In this document: positions 43,840 through 54,649 of the stretch, piece after piece
How the letters are laid out: every line of letters begins with the position of its first letter
Numbering within the stretch: position 1 is the stretch's first letter
NCBI GenBank assembly: GCA_028752905.1
Contig: JAQNBH010000012.1
Coordinates: 23,452,816-23,516,815 of the forward strand
Direction of reading: 5' to 3'
DNA: 64,000 bases
DNA from: Cladorhizidae sp. MBARI D1340-BT2
Taxonomy: Eukaryota > Porifera > Demospongiae > Poecilosclerida > Cladorhizidae
Program-made: the position numbers and the translations under genes
The notes under the pieces: model-generated
The model's database searches: none
What the model was told of the DNA's origin: nothing
The model's input: the letters and a program-made list of their open reading frames with translations, nothing else

Positions 43840-44503
43840 AAGTTCGTCTTCAGACCGTCAACTACAAACATGGGTTGCCTCGTCAACTTGTTGCTATGGG
43901 AGATAGTTGCATCAAACATACCCATAACATTCAGCTTCTTCCATTTAGGATCTAGCTAGTGTCAGTCCATTGAAGTTTCTTTAGTTGCTTGTGAGAATGT
44001 TGGCTTTGGCAAGAGTTAGTGCTGCATCCAATTGGAGTCACTGTAATAGTGCGCTGTCACTAATACCTAATACCAGCCGATCTCAGATCATTTCATTCTT
44101 CATTTCCCAGTAGTCACAGGTTTCGGCCATCATATAGAGTTCCATTATGTAGTGTTCCATCATCTCGACTCAGAGTTCATTATGCTAGTTGAATCTTTTT
44201 CTCTCGAAAACCAAGTTTCGTTACACTTGGAAGAACGCATCAAATTTTGTTACGACGGTGTCATAGACTGTGCCTTCTTCCTCTGTGATATTCATAGACA
44301 CGAGTACCACTTCTGCTTCTTTGCCCAAGCAGTTAAGAAGTATATTGATTTGTTGGTGTCACTGTCCGCAGTTAGAGAAGATGGCTCGTGAAATTGTGTG
44401 AATCGGCATTCCATCTGGGCCAGTCATCAAGGTTTCGAAAGTTAAAAGGCTCTGGAGTTGGCGACGTATTTGTGCCATAGTTCACCACTGCCACCATGTG
44501 GTA
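43840..44503 (-). pseudogene. Protease end and gag of gypsy copy C
   Basis: Same content as 1376-2057: the GMFDATISHSNKL-type protease end, then gag with YDTVVTKFDAFFQV, starting from the ATG near 44496. The plus-strand open frame 44152-44391 is the shadow also seen in copy A. Confidence 0.7.
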
Positions 44504-44777
44504 TAACTATTTCAAGATGAATCCCATAACTAGACAGGCATATGCTTTATATAGAAAACCATAGCAAGATGTATTAATAGCAAGATATACATAATTATAG
44601 CATATATCACATACATGATCTTAATGGTAAACCTCAGTAACCACAGAGTATACATACATTCAGGATATTACTAACCACTAATAGTAAGCCTGTAATATGT
44701 GCAATGTGTCACATTCCATAATACACACACCCCACTACTATCACAAGTGATGCACAACCCAACCCAAACTCATACAC

Positions 44778-44970
44778 AGTAAGATATCAGAATCTGTCCC
44801 AATTGTCCTCGTCTTTGTCAGCGCTAACTACTCACACACACACGATGCAATAAGATAATTTTCGAGATACCGAATTCCTTTTATGCAAGACTGACAAAAT
44901 CAATCGAGAACATTCGTGAGGTCACATGACCATTACTAATTATGCAATAAATCAGTTCAGTTTCCCGATA
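44778..44970 (-). mobile_element. BEL/Pao solo LTR 2, 193 bp
   Basis: Same LTR and target site as at 2343, with TACAC at 44773-44777 and 44971-44975. Its terminal bases differ slightly (A for T at the plus-strand start, GATA for GACA at the end). Confidence 0.87.
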
Positions 44971-44975
44971 TACAC

Positions 44976-45440
44976 CATCCTAAACCAGCAACTCATATAC
45001 GCACACCCCACTATACCAATCATACCCACACCACTCCCACCACCCCAACTCAAACATACATCACTTCACCACCCTATCCCATAAACACACCACACCCACC
45101 ATCCCAACCAAATGACACTCACACACCCTCAACCCAAACAAACACACCACTACACCCCACTTCACTTATCCCACAACCCCAACCCACACACACCAAGCCT
45201 ACAAACACCACCTCATACACACACACCATGCCCACAATACCACCTCTTGCACACACCTCTCCCACTACCAAACTCATACACACACCACACAACTCACACA
45301 CCCTCTACCCATCAACTAAATCATGCACACACTAACCCCCACCACCATAACTCACATACACATTACTCCCATTAGTTCCAACACAAAAACATTCTTTATT
45401 TAGCACCCTCCCTCACACGTTCTCCTGCACTTAGTGCCCC
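44976..45440 (+). repeat. C/A-rich block 6
   Basis: Same ordered block as at 2541. The plus- and minus-strand open frames (45112-45375, 45119-45301) are composition artefacts. Confidence 0.85.
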
Positions 45441-46259
45441 ATCCTCATTCTTACTGATGAGGATACCTATGTGTCAAAGGCTTTGTAATGAGATTCCTGT
45501 ATCAAGTTAGTGTCTGCTATTATTATACAGAGAGAAAGTAAAACAACAAGCTCCCTGGTATGGCCAAGAGCTACACTCCTGCTAGAAGTAGTCTCTCCCT
45601 GAGGACCTGATGGGTCCCCAGAGAGTGGGTGCTCCAATTGGTCTTACTATCATCAATGACAAGAGTGGCTTCATCCATCTCTTAACATCTCTTACTTCTG
45701 ACATGAAGGGGAAAAGAACATCTCCAGCATCACCACCTACAACACTGACTTACCACATGCACACACTATACTAGTACCACCACCAAGTACAACTACACAT
45801 TAGATAGCTTCATACTCCCACAGGAAGGATACTTCACCCCAGCTGGCCTCCACCACTCCCACTTGTGAAGGGCTAGTTGGTGTTTTAAAGAAGGTGTCTA
45901 AGGTTCCTCTCTTAGGATTACCTTCTCGCTTCAGTTAATAGGTGCTGCCACCAGAGTCTTTCTCTAAGTATCGCCTTAGTTAATACCTACCCAGAGAGAT
46001 TTAGGGTGTCCAGGTATAACTTATGAACTGACGAAAACTATGGTGAAGACAAGACTAATCACAAATGGCTGACAGGATCTTTTATAAGTCCTGCCAGACA
46101 GGATACAGGAAGTAACCATAATTACATGCACACAGAGAGTCCACTTGACATTACATCACTACACCCACAACCACATTCACAATTAACACTTTAAGTAATG
46201 AATGCACTCAAATGACTGTTAGGTTCATCATCATTGATGGCCATGTCCAGCAGCCCTCG
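45441..46259. other. Partial copy of duplicated block (non-coding end)
   Basis: Matches 10362-11190 and 28560-28990, starting at the hammerhead-like fold. Joined abruptly to the preceding C/A block at about 45440. No gene. Confidence 0.7.
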
Positions 46260-46576
46260 ACACCAATCATAGACACACCAACCCCCCACCCCAACTCATA
46301 CACACACTCCACCATAAGCACAACCAAACTCACACACCCACCACCCAACCCATGCCCCCTCTACCCACCAACTCAACCACACTAACCACACTACCATCAA
46401 CTCATTCACACACTACCCACAATAATTCAACATTCTCACACACTCACACATTCTTCTACAATTAGTCCACCCCATACCCCTCACCCATCATAAGTCAACC
46501 AAAATATAGACCACATGCACAACCCAACCCAAACTCATACACCATCCTAAACCAGCAACTCATATACACACACCCC
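46260..46576 (+). repeat. C/A-rich block 7
   Basis: Matches 11200-11520 and is interrupted by hAT element 2 at the CACACCCC-ACTATACC junction. The ACTCATACACCATCC near 46540 is an empty BEL site. Confidence 0.82.
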
Positions 46577-46722
46577 CAGGGGTGTATTTAGGGGGGGGCG
46601 GGGGGGGGCATTCGCCCCCCCTTGTATCATTCTCGCCCCCCCCTTGAAATTAGAGATATTTTTTTAAATAATGTCAAGAAGGTGTAATAAGCTTATGATA
46701 TCAGGTTCAAATGATAGGAATG

Positions 46723-48909
46723 TCAAACTGAGGTTCTTCTTGGTTTTCTCTGCCATACGTCCACAATCTCTTCAAGGTCGCTCTCAGAGAGTACTTCTGG
46801 TGCCTCTATAGCAATCCTCATAAGGTGAGAAAGGCTGCAGTCACTTAGAGAATTACGCAAACGAGTCTTGATCATCTTCATCTGTGAGAAGCTTCTCTCC
46901 ACAGAAGCAGTAGAAACTGGAATCGATAAGCAGATGGAGGCAATCTTGTGCAAATTGGGAAACATGGCCTTGAGCATGTCGTTTGAAACAAGTTCTTTCA
47001 GCTGTGATGCAGTAGTATCCCGTGGTTGCTTGACTAACAGCTGGCGGAATGTTTTCCACTCTGTAAGTATTTCAGTGGAAATCATGGCTGTCTTCACTGT
47101 TTCTTCTCCATCCAATGTTTCTGCATCTCTATCTTCTCCGTAGTGAGCAATCAGTTTCTCAACAGACGTGTCTCCATAAGTGGGAAAAGATACTGAATCT
47201 GGTTTTGGAACTTTCCGTGGATCGAATATAGACAATGCTGATACAACAGCGTTGGATGAAGAAAATCGGCTTGTTATGTTGGCCTTTAAATCAGCAACAA
47301 AAGGCTTACCAACAACATTCTGGAACGAAAGTATTTTATCAGCGTCAATAGACACCTTTGTAGATGACTTCAAGTCTTCAACGTTTTCAAGAAGCTCCAA
47401 CACCCAGTTCGCTCCAGGCAAAACTGCATCATCCAAGGATTTAACAGTAGCATCAACAAGGAATGATATCAACGAGAGGTCAAGCTGCTCTGCCTGAAGT
47501 GCTTTGCTGAGCTTGGCTACTTGTGGTAGAGTGAAATCAAGCAAATATATAGCTGCAATCGTAGACAATTTGCAGAGGGCACCATGGATTCCAAGAGCTT
47601 CTGGCTCGTGGGACGTCTCGTAGATGTTCCCAATGGTGATTACAATTGCAGAATAACTTGCTTTGACAGCTTTGACACACCTTTCATGTGCCAGCCAGTG
47701 TGTGTCAGATGGCTTGATCACTTTCATTTCTGGAAGTTCAAGAACGTACTGTACCTCCTTCAGACACTCTGCTCGCTTGGGGGAATTGCGAAAATGCTTC
47801 CAAAGAGTAGTCAATGTTCTGTAAACATGAGCAATTCCAGGAGTTTTATTGGCAGCTTGCACACAAGCCAACTGCAGTAAGTGACAGTGGCAGTGTATAA
47901 ACAGAGCGTGAGGAGTATGTTTCTTGATACGTGCCTGAACCCCGGTCTTTCGTCCAGAAAAAGTTGCAGCTCCATCAAATCCCAATCCAACTATTCTTCC
48001 GACTTGTAGACCTTTCTTCTTTAAACAATCGATGAGATTAGAATAGATGGTCTCTGCATCAGCCTTCTTCAATGGAATAAGCTCCAGAAAGCACTATACT
48101 GGTACACCATCTTCCTCCCAGCGGCAAAACACAGACAATTCTTCTACGTTGGTGACATCTGTGCACTCATCTGCCATGAGGCTGTACATAGGTGCCTTTT
48201 GAAGTCGCTTCAGAATCGACTCCTCCACCCATGTCCCCAATGATTCGATGAATTCAACCACAGCCACTCTTGATGTGTACACAGCATTTCTTGGTGCAGT
48301 TTCTAAGAATTGCTTCAAATGTTGGCTGCCACATCGAACCACCACGTCAACCAGCTTCTCAAATTTTGTCGAATGTGCAACTTGTTCTTTCGTAAGAAAA
48401 TGAGTGAGTAGGATCAGGCACTTCACTGCAGCTCTGTTCTGAGCTCTTTTGCGAGCTAAAACATTCTGGAGTTGCTGTACAACTGTTCCACCTTTGGCTG
48501 CTCCTTTAGCTGCAAAAAGAGCTTGAGTTGCATGGATATGGAAGTCACTTCTCGCATGAGCTTTCATTTTTTCAACAGCTTTCTTCCAATTTCTGCAAGG
48601 TTGTGTGACCCACACTCCTCCAGTACGCTGCAGACCAGATTGCTTGCAAACCTTGCAAAAGGCACCATCGCTATCCTCGTCATAATAGAGCCAACTGAAA
48701 TCTTTCTCCCAGCTCTTAGAGTATTTTCTCTTCGTGGATACAGAAGAGCGGTGTTTGTTTTGCTTGCTTTTCTTTGAAGGTGGAGGACTAAGGCTAGGAC
48801 TAGATGCCTCGACATGCTCAGAGCTATCTGTTCTGCTATCTTCGCTATCGCTGCTATTAGCATGAGAAGAGGCTTGAGAAGTACTTGCAAAGTATGAGCG
48901 AATATCCAT
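46723..48909 (-). pseudogene. hAT transposase (ZNF862-like), one in-frame stop
   Basis: A single minus-strand frame from 48909 to 46723 (about 728 codons) with just one stop, TAG at 48096-48094. The N-terminus is Ser-rich with a basic KKSKQNKHR stretch. A TTF/BED-type finger follows (CKVCKQSGLQ... with HARSDFHIHA). Then MADECTDVTNVEELSVF carries the first catalytic aspartate region and GLGFDGAATFSGRKTG the second. CHCHLLQLAC is a conserved Cys/His segment, SDTHWLAHERCVKAV follows, and the C-terminal dimerisation region has LSIPVSTASVERSFSQMKMI and TRLRNSL. Length and domains are full for the family. The stop is compatible with a CAG-to-TAG change, so this is a recently dead or stop-suppressed transposase. 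Confidence 0.88.
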
Positions 48910-48951
48910 ATTAATATGAAGAGAAATCAGCTAGTAAGGTTTCTTTTATAG

Positions 48952-49325
48952 AGACTTTAAGACCATGACATAATGGACTGAGTTAAAAATACTGAGAGAG
49001 AGTGGGAAAGAAGGAGGGAACTGAAGAAGTGACAAACCTACAAAGGAGAACACGTGGTGGTGTGTGATGACTTTAAGACCATGACATAATGGACGAGTTA
49101 AAAATACTGAGAGAGAGTGGGAAAGAAGGAGGGAACTGAAGAAGTGACAAACCTACAAAGGAGAACACGTGGTGGCGTGTGATGACATCATGTCTAAGAT
49201 TAGACTTGAAGACCATGACATAATGGACTGAGTTAAAAATACTGAGAGAGAGGGAGTGGGAAAGAAGGAGAAACAAAAGAAGTGACAAACCTACAAAGGA
49301 GAGCACGTGGTGGTGTGTGATGTCA
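48952..49325. repeat. Three subterminal ~120-bp repeats in hAT element 2
   Basis: Three copies containing GACCATGACATAATGGAC, GAGAGAGTGGGAAAGAAGGA and GGAGAACACGTGGTG lie upstream of the transposase start. Subterminal repeats are known transposase-binding regions in hAT elements, so a binding role is possible. Confidence 0.75.
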
Positions 49326-49987
49326 TCGTGTCATGACACATGCTCTCCTTTTTCCAAGCAGCTACAATATCATGAGAAATATATACAGTCTAGCCATAGT
49401 TTGGTATAGCATAATGCCATTGGTAGTCAGTCAAAATAGCTATCCTCAGACATTGTAAAAGCAAAAAAAAATATGGGGGGATCTTCCCCCCAGACCCCCC
49501 TTTTACGACTTATGAACATGTTAAGAAAATATTAACAAAAATTAGGGCACCAAGTGACCAACCATTTCCACCCCCCCCCCCCCCTAGAGAACTAGAGAAA
49601 AATTGTGTATGAAACCTGTTGTCCATGATTTTGTAAGAAAATGCATGGAATGCAACATAATTCGATTTCACAAAAGCCCACCTCCATTATACGAGTGACA
49701 AGTGACTATATCTAATCTATATATGCTGATTGCCGTAGCATGCAACTTCAGCAAAATTTAAGATGGAATGTTGTACTAAAGATTTTAGAAAAAGTGCATG
49801 CCATCATAAGTAGCAGCTATATATACAGTTAGTACTGCAAAAATACCTCTGGGTAAAACACTTTCGTACTCCACGCGGAAGCCCAGGGTGCACGTCCCCT
49901 TTCCGCACCATCCAGGCTCTCCGCCCCCCCTTATTTTTATATCTCAAGTTTGCCCCCCCCCTGGCAAAATTTCTGTATACAACCCTG

Positions 49988-50440
49988 CACCCCACTATAC
50001 CAATCATACCCACACCACTCCCACCACCCCAACTCAAACATACATCACTTCACCACCCTATCCTATAAACACACCACCCCCACCATCCCAACCAAATGAC
50101 ACACACACCACCTCAACCCACACAAACACACCACTACCACACTTCACTTATCCCACAACCCCAACCCACACACACCAAGCCCACCTCATACACACACACC
50201 ATGCCCACAATACCACCTCTTGCACACACCTCTCCCACTACCAAACTCATACACACACCACACAACTCATACCCCCTCTACCCACCAACTAAATCATGCA
50301 CACACTAACCCCCACCACCATAACTCACATACACATTACTCCCATTAGTTCCAACACAAAAATATTCTTTATTTAGCACCCTCCCTCACACGTTCTCCTG
50401 CACTTAGTGCCCAATCCTCCCTCCCTTCCCTCCCCTCCCA
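49988..50440 (+). repeat. C/A-rich block 8
   Basis: Continuation of the C/A sequence after hAT element 2, in the same order as at 2541. Confidence 0.85.
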
Positions 50441-50981
50441 AAACACAGGTAGACCACTCCCTTGAGGTTTCATATAACTCAGGAGATCCAGGCGGAAGGA
50501 GTGGTACCCTTTGCTTCTGTCCCCCAGCCCCATCCCAAAATGAACAGTGTTTGTATAGATACACAGTGTCGCACATGGATAGCCACACCCACTAATATTA
50601 AACTTGGCTAAAATATTATCCCACCTTTTCGAAACTTGTGAAAGCGAAACTTATAAATCTCAAAAAAATCCAGTCCTATTCCTATAGCCAGCCTTGGATT
50701 TGTGAATGTGACTGCCAGGACATGTAGAAGCTGACCTGAAAAGTAGCACTAATTAAAGGTTTTCTCACTAACCCCCCCCTCCCCTCCCATTCTCTGTAGT
50801 CAATTACCTCCGCAGAAAATGGCTTACTCTTCCCCCCCCTCCCCCACCCCTCCCCACCTATGAGCTGTACATAACATCATCATGAAGACATGAACATGTG
50901 TTATTAGGGTACATGTAATGTATGTACTCAAGCTATGGGCGGTGGAAGAAAAGCAGTTGCACTGAAGATGTACGTAGCCAA
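50441..50981. other. End of duplicated spacer and unique C-rich sequence
   Basis: Matches 33471-33810 until about 50770, then turns into poly-C/pyrimidine-rich and unique sequence before the 25-bp array. This marks the right edge of the duplicated mosaic. No gene seen. Confidence 0.55.
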
Positions 50982-52822
50982 TGGATTCAAGGCATGGCAT
51001 AGTCTAGGGATTCAAGGCATGGCGTAGTCAAGGGATTTCAAGGCATGGCGTAGTCAAGGGATTCAAGGCATGGCGTAGTCAAGGGATTCAAGGCATGGCA
51101 TAGTCTAGGGATTCAAGGCATGGCATAGTCAAGGGATTCAAGGCATGGCGTAGTCAAGGGATTCAAGCCATGGCATAGTCAAGGGATTCAAGGCATGGCA
51201 TAGTCAAGGGTTTCAAGGCATGGCGTAGTCAAGGGATTCAAGGCATGGCATAGTCTAGGGATTCAAGGCATGGCATAGTCAAGGGATTCAAGCATGGCAT
51301 AGTCTAGGGATTCAAGGCATGGCATAGTCTAGGGATTCAAGGCATGGCATAGTCAAGGGATTCAAGGCATGGCGTAGTCAAGGGATTCAAGCCATGGCGT
51401 AGTCAAGGGATTCAAGGCATGGCATAGTCAAGGGATTCAAGGCATGGTGTAGTCAAGGGATTCAAGGCATGACGTAGTCAAGGGATTCAAGGCATGGCAT
51501 AGTCAAGGGATTCAAGCATGGCATAGTCAAGGGATTCAAGGCATGGCATAGTCTAGGGATTCAGGCATGGCATAGTCTAGGGATTCAAGGCATGGCGTAG
51601 TCAAGGCATGGCATAGTCAAGGGATTCAAGGCATGGCGTAGTCAAGGGATTCAAGGCATGGCGTAGTCAAGGGATTCAAGGCATGGCATAGTCTAGGGAT
51701 TCAAGGCATGGCATAGTCAAGGGATTCAAGGCATGGCGTAGTCAAGGGATTCAAGGCATGGCATAGTCAAGGGATTCAAGGCATGGCGTAGTCAAGGGAT
51801 TCAAGGCATGGCGTAGTCAAGGGATTCAAGGCATGGCATAGTCAAGGGATTCAAGGCATGGCATAGTCAAGGGATTCAAGGCATGGCATAGTCAGGGGAT
51901 TCAAGGCATGGCATAGTCTAGGGATTCAGGCATGGCATAGTCAAGGGATTCAAGGCATGGCGTAGTCAAGGGATTCAAGGCATGGCATAGTCTAGGGATT
52001 CAGGCATGGCATAGTCAAGGGATTCAAGGCATGGCATAGTCTAGGGATTCAGGCATGGCATAGTCAAGGGATTCAAGGCATGGCATAGTCTAGGGATTCA
52101 AGGCATGGCGTAGTCAAGGGATTCAAGGCATGGCATAGTCAAGGGATTCAAGGCATGGCATAGTCAAGGGATTCAAGGCATGGCGTAGTCTAGGGATTCA
52201 GGCATGGCATAGTCTAGGGATTCAAGGCATGGCGTAGTCAAGGGATTCAAGGCATGGCATAGTCAAGGGATTCAAGGCATGGCATAGTCAAGGGATTCAA
52301 GGCATGGCGTAGTCAAGGGATTCGAGGCATGGCGTAGTCTAGGGATTCAAGGCATGGCATAGTCTAGGGATTCAGGCATGGCATAGTCAAGGGATTCAAG
52401 GCATGGCATAGTCTAGGGATTCAAGGCATGGCGTAGTCAAGGGATTCAAGGCATGGCATAGTCAAGGGATTCAAGGCATGGCGTAGTCAAGGGATTCAAG
52501 GCATGGCATAGTCTAGGGATTCAGGCATGGCATAGTCAAGGGATTCAAGGCATGGCATAGTCTAGGGATTCAGGCATGGCATAGTCAAGGGATTCAAGGC
52601 ATGGCATAGTCTAGGGATTCAAGGCATGGCGTAGTCAAGGGATTCAAGGCATGGCATAGTCAAGGGATTCAAGGCATGGCATAGTCAAGGGATTCAAGGC
52701 ATGGCATAGTCAGAGGATTCAAGTAGTCAAGGGATTCAAGGCATGGCGAAGTCAAGGGATTCAAGGCATGGCATAGTCAAGGGATTCAAGGCATGGCGTA
52801 GTCAAGGGATTCAAGGCATGGC
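50982..52822 (+). repeat. 25-bp minisatellite array
   Basis: About 73 tandem units of GGGATTCAAGGCATGGC plus ATAGTCAA. Three variable positions recur: GGCATAG/GGCGTAG, GTCAAGG/GTCTAGG and TTCAAGGC/TTCAGGC. Identical variant patterns lie 521 bp apart (51991 with 52512, 52040 with 52561), so about 21 units were duplicated as a block. It lies just 3' of the SH2 exons. Confidence 0.95.
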
Positions 52823-52928
52823 TGCAAGTGTTCTTGGAGCTAAAAACTGCTGACAAGTGAAGCTGCTACAAACTGCCGAAATGAATTCCATTGTTTTGTG
52901 GCTCCACATCCCATTTTGAAAGTTGGAT

Positions 52929-53912
52929 TCAACTACAGCACTTCCAGAACCCACCTTGAGGGTTCCATGCGTACCGTGTAGTTCTTATACAAATGAGAAC
53001 CCACATTGAGGGTTCCATACTATATAACAAGAACGCACCTGCAGGGTTCCATGCATATGTGTAATTCTGAAACAGTCCTCCTCCGAAGGGCTTGATATTC
53101 TTGTCTCTGGTGGAGAAGATTTTCATGTACGTGTCTAGAAGGTCTGCCAAACTCTCTCCATCTGCATTCACCTACATGGACACAGTGAACAGGTCTAATT
53201 ATTCATTGACTCAATAGATCACTAATCCGTTAGAGAGCTGGTAGGAAATGGACAGCTACCACAATAACTGGTCATTTAGCCCTCCCAATCCAACAGGATG
53301 GGTTTGTAAAAAGTGTTCGTGCTTAACCCTACTTCAAGGGGAGGGCGAGACAATAATAGTTGAACCATAATGTTTGCTTACTGCTCTCTTGAATCTCCAT
53401 ATCCCTTCATGGTTTAGAATCTTGTAATGACGAATGCCATTGGTATGCCTACACAGATATCGGAACAGGAACATGTGTGAGATCGGAACAGGAACATGTG
53501 TGAGATCAAAATGGGAACATGCGTGAGATCGGAACAGTAACATGCGCATCAGCACAACTAAAGACAAGCGTGTAACCTTCAACAGGCAGGTCAAGGTTCC
53601 AGGCTAAACACCCTCACTGGACCACCACTGGACCACCACACAACACTGGAAACTAGCAAGAGAATGTTCTGATAAGTTGCGTTTGTGCTCAGCTGATGAA
53701 CTTGTCAGATATGAATCACTCACGTCTAACGTCACCTACGTATGCGATTGTCCCCAGTGATGTGCACACCCACTCACCATACGCTCATGATGTAATGTTC
53801 AGTGGCGTTGATGCGGACCACAAAGTTCCCCATTTCCCCCTTGGACTTCAGCCGTTCCTCGCATTCTTGCCGACTCATGACACCCCAAAACCACTTGGGC
53901 GTCTTCTCTTTG
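52929..53912 (-). CDS. SH2-domain exons of a host gene
   Basis: Three minus-strand exons join in one frame. Exon A is about 53912-53778 (donor ATG/GTGAGT; acceptor after a long pyrimidine tract, exact base uncertain). Exon B is 53448-53382 (67 nt, ag/GCATAC to GCA/GTAAGC). Exon C is 53171 to the stop at 52929. The product starts KTPKWFWGVMSRQECEERLK, has GNFVVRIN with the phosphotyrosine-binding Arg in FVVR, EHYIMSVW, and across the A/B junction GIRHYKIL with the betaD His. It ends with LADLLDTYMKIF, the SH2 C-terminal helix region. SH2 domains bind phosphotyrosine peptides. The tail of exon C is built from three imperfect DNA repeats and includes YAWNP twice. A donor-like CAG/GTGCGT lies inside it, so the end is uncertain. 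The PH-domain exon at 63373 could be part of the same gene. Confidence 0.8.
53449..53777 (-). other. Intron between SH2 exons A and B
   Basis: Starts GTGAGT and ends GTGTAG on the minus strand. Contains four imperfect tandem copies of a GATCGGAACAGGAACATG-type unit at about 53459-53550. Confidence 0.7.
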
Positions 53913-54649
53913 CGAAGGAGGCGCACGGTGGGGGGGGTAGGGGGTGGAGGTGATGGGGAAGGAGAAGGGAGTAGGGGAGCAAAACAGGGAGGGGTTGGAG
54001 GGAGGCAGAAGGATGAGAGGGGAAGAACATCATGAAGTCTCACATTGCATCTGTGGGGAGGGGTCTGCACAAGTAATGAGATCAGCTATTGAGACCACTA
54101 GATTGCATTGTCGGAAGGAGAGAAAAAGTATAGTTTGCCAACCCCTCTCCCCCCCCCCCCCCATCCCCCACTTCTCCCCCTCCACATGAAGAATTTTATC
54201 TAGAAAAGTTATATGCTGTTCAGTTTCAAAATGACATTACAAATATATGACTTGATAAAATTATAGAAGATGTGCTGGCTGGTTAGAAATGTGGACACTG
54301 GCCTGAAGTTGGATATTTCTGCATTCTCTCGTAAACATTTCAGAGGAGAACCAGCTGAGGGGGAGGGGGGGGGGGGGCTGGCTAGACACTGACACTCTGT
54401 CATAGGACACCAACATCCCACAAGGCGACAAAACCTTTGCCTTAATTAACGAGCAGCATTCACACGAAGCACTAAAAATGGGTGTCACATACTCCAGCAA
54501 AAGAAAATAAGAATTACGTGCCAAAGAGAGAGCAAGGGAAGACAGTGTCGTCAAAGCGATGGTGATGAAATTATCCTTGCCACCCAGAGTTCAAAATCCT
54601 CATGCCATATGGTACTGTATACATGTATCTAACTAGAGTTGCATTTACA
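53913..54649 (-). other. Intron sequence upstream of SH2 exon A
   Basis: A 100-bp pyrimidine-rich tract on the minus strand (about 54030-53925) precedes the exon A acceptor. Beyond it are poly-C and poly-G runs (54151, 54362) and no recognisable exon. Confidence 0.5.

Larger units (their letters stand above)
42440..44570 (-). mobile_element. Ty3/gypsy copy C
   Basis: Near-duplicate of copy A in the same orientation, with RNase H, RT, protease fragment and gag on the minus strand. Unlike A, its polymerase motif keeps MDD. A 46-48-bp tandem duplication covers the sequence just downstream of that motif (43118-43206). Confidence 0.9.
46577..49987 (-). mobile_element. hAT element 2, nearly intact
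   Basis: The left end CAGGGGTGTATTTAG and the inverted right end CAGGGTTGTATACAG are terminal inverted repeats, each followed by G-rich sequence on its own strand. CACCCC is present on both sides. The host C/A block resumes after it (49988). It contains a transposase gene on the minus strand and subterminal tandem repeats. Confidence 0.9.

Noticed and set aside
54151..54375. Poly-C and poly-G runs as regulatory G-quadruplex sites
   Set aside because: Homopolymer runs in intron sequence; nothing beyond composition supports a function.
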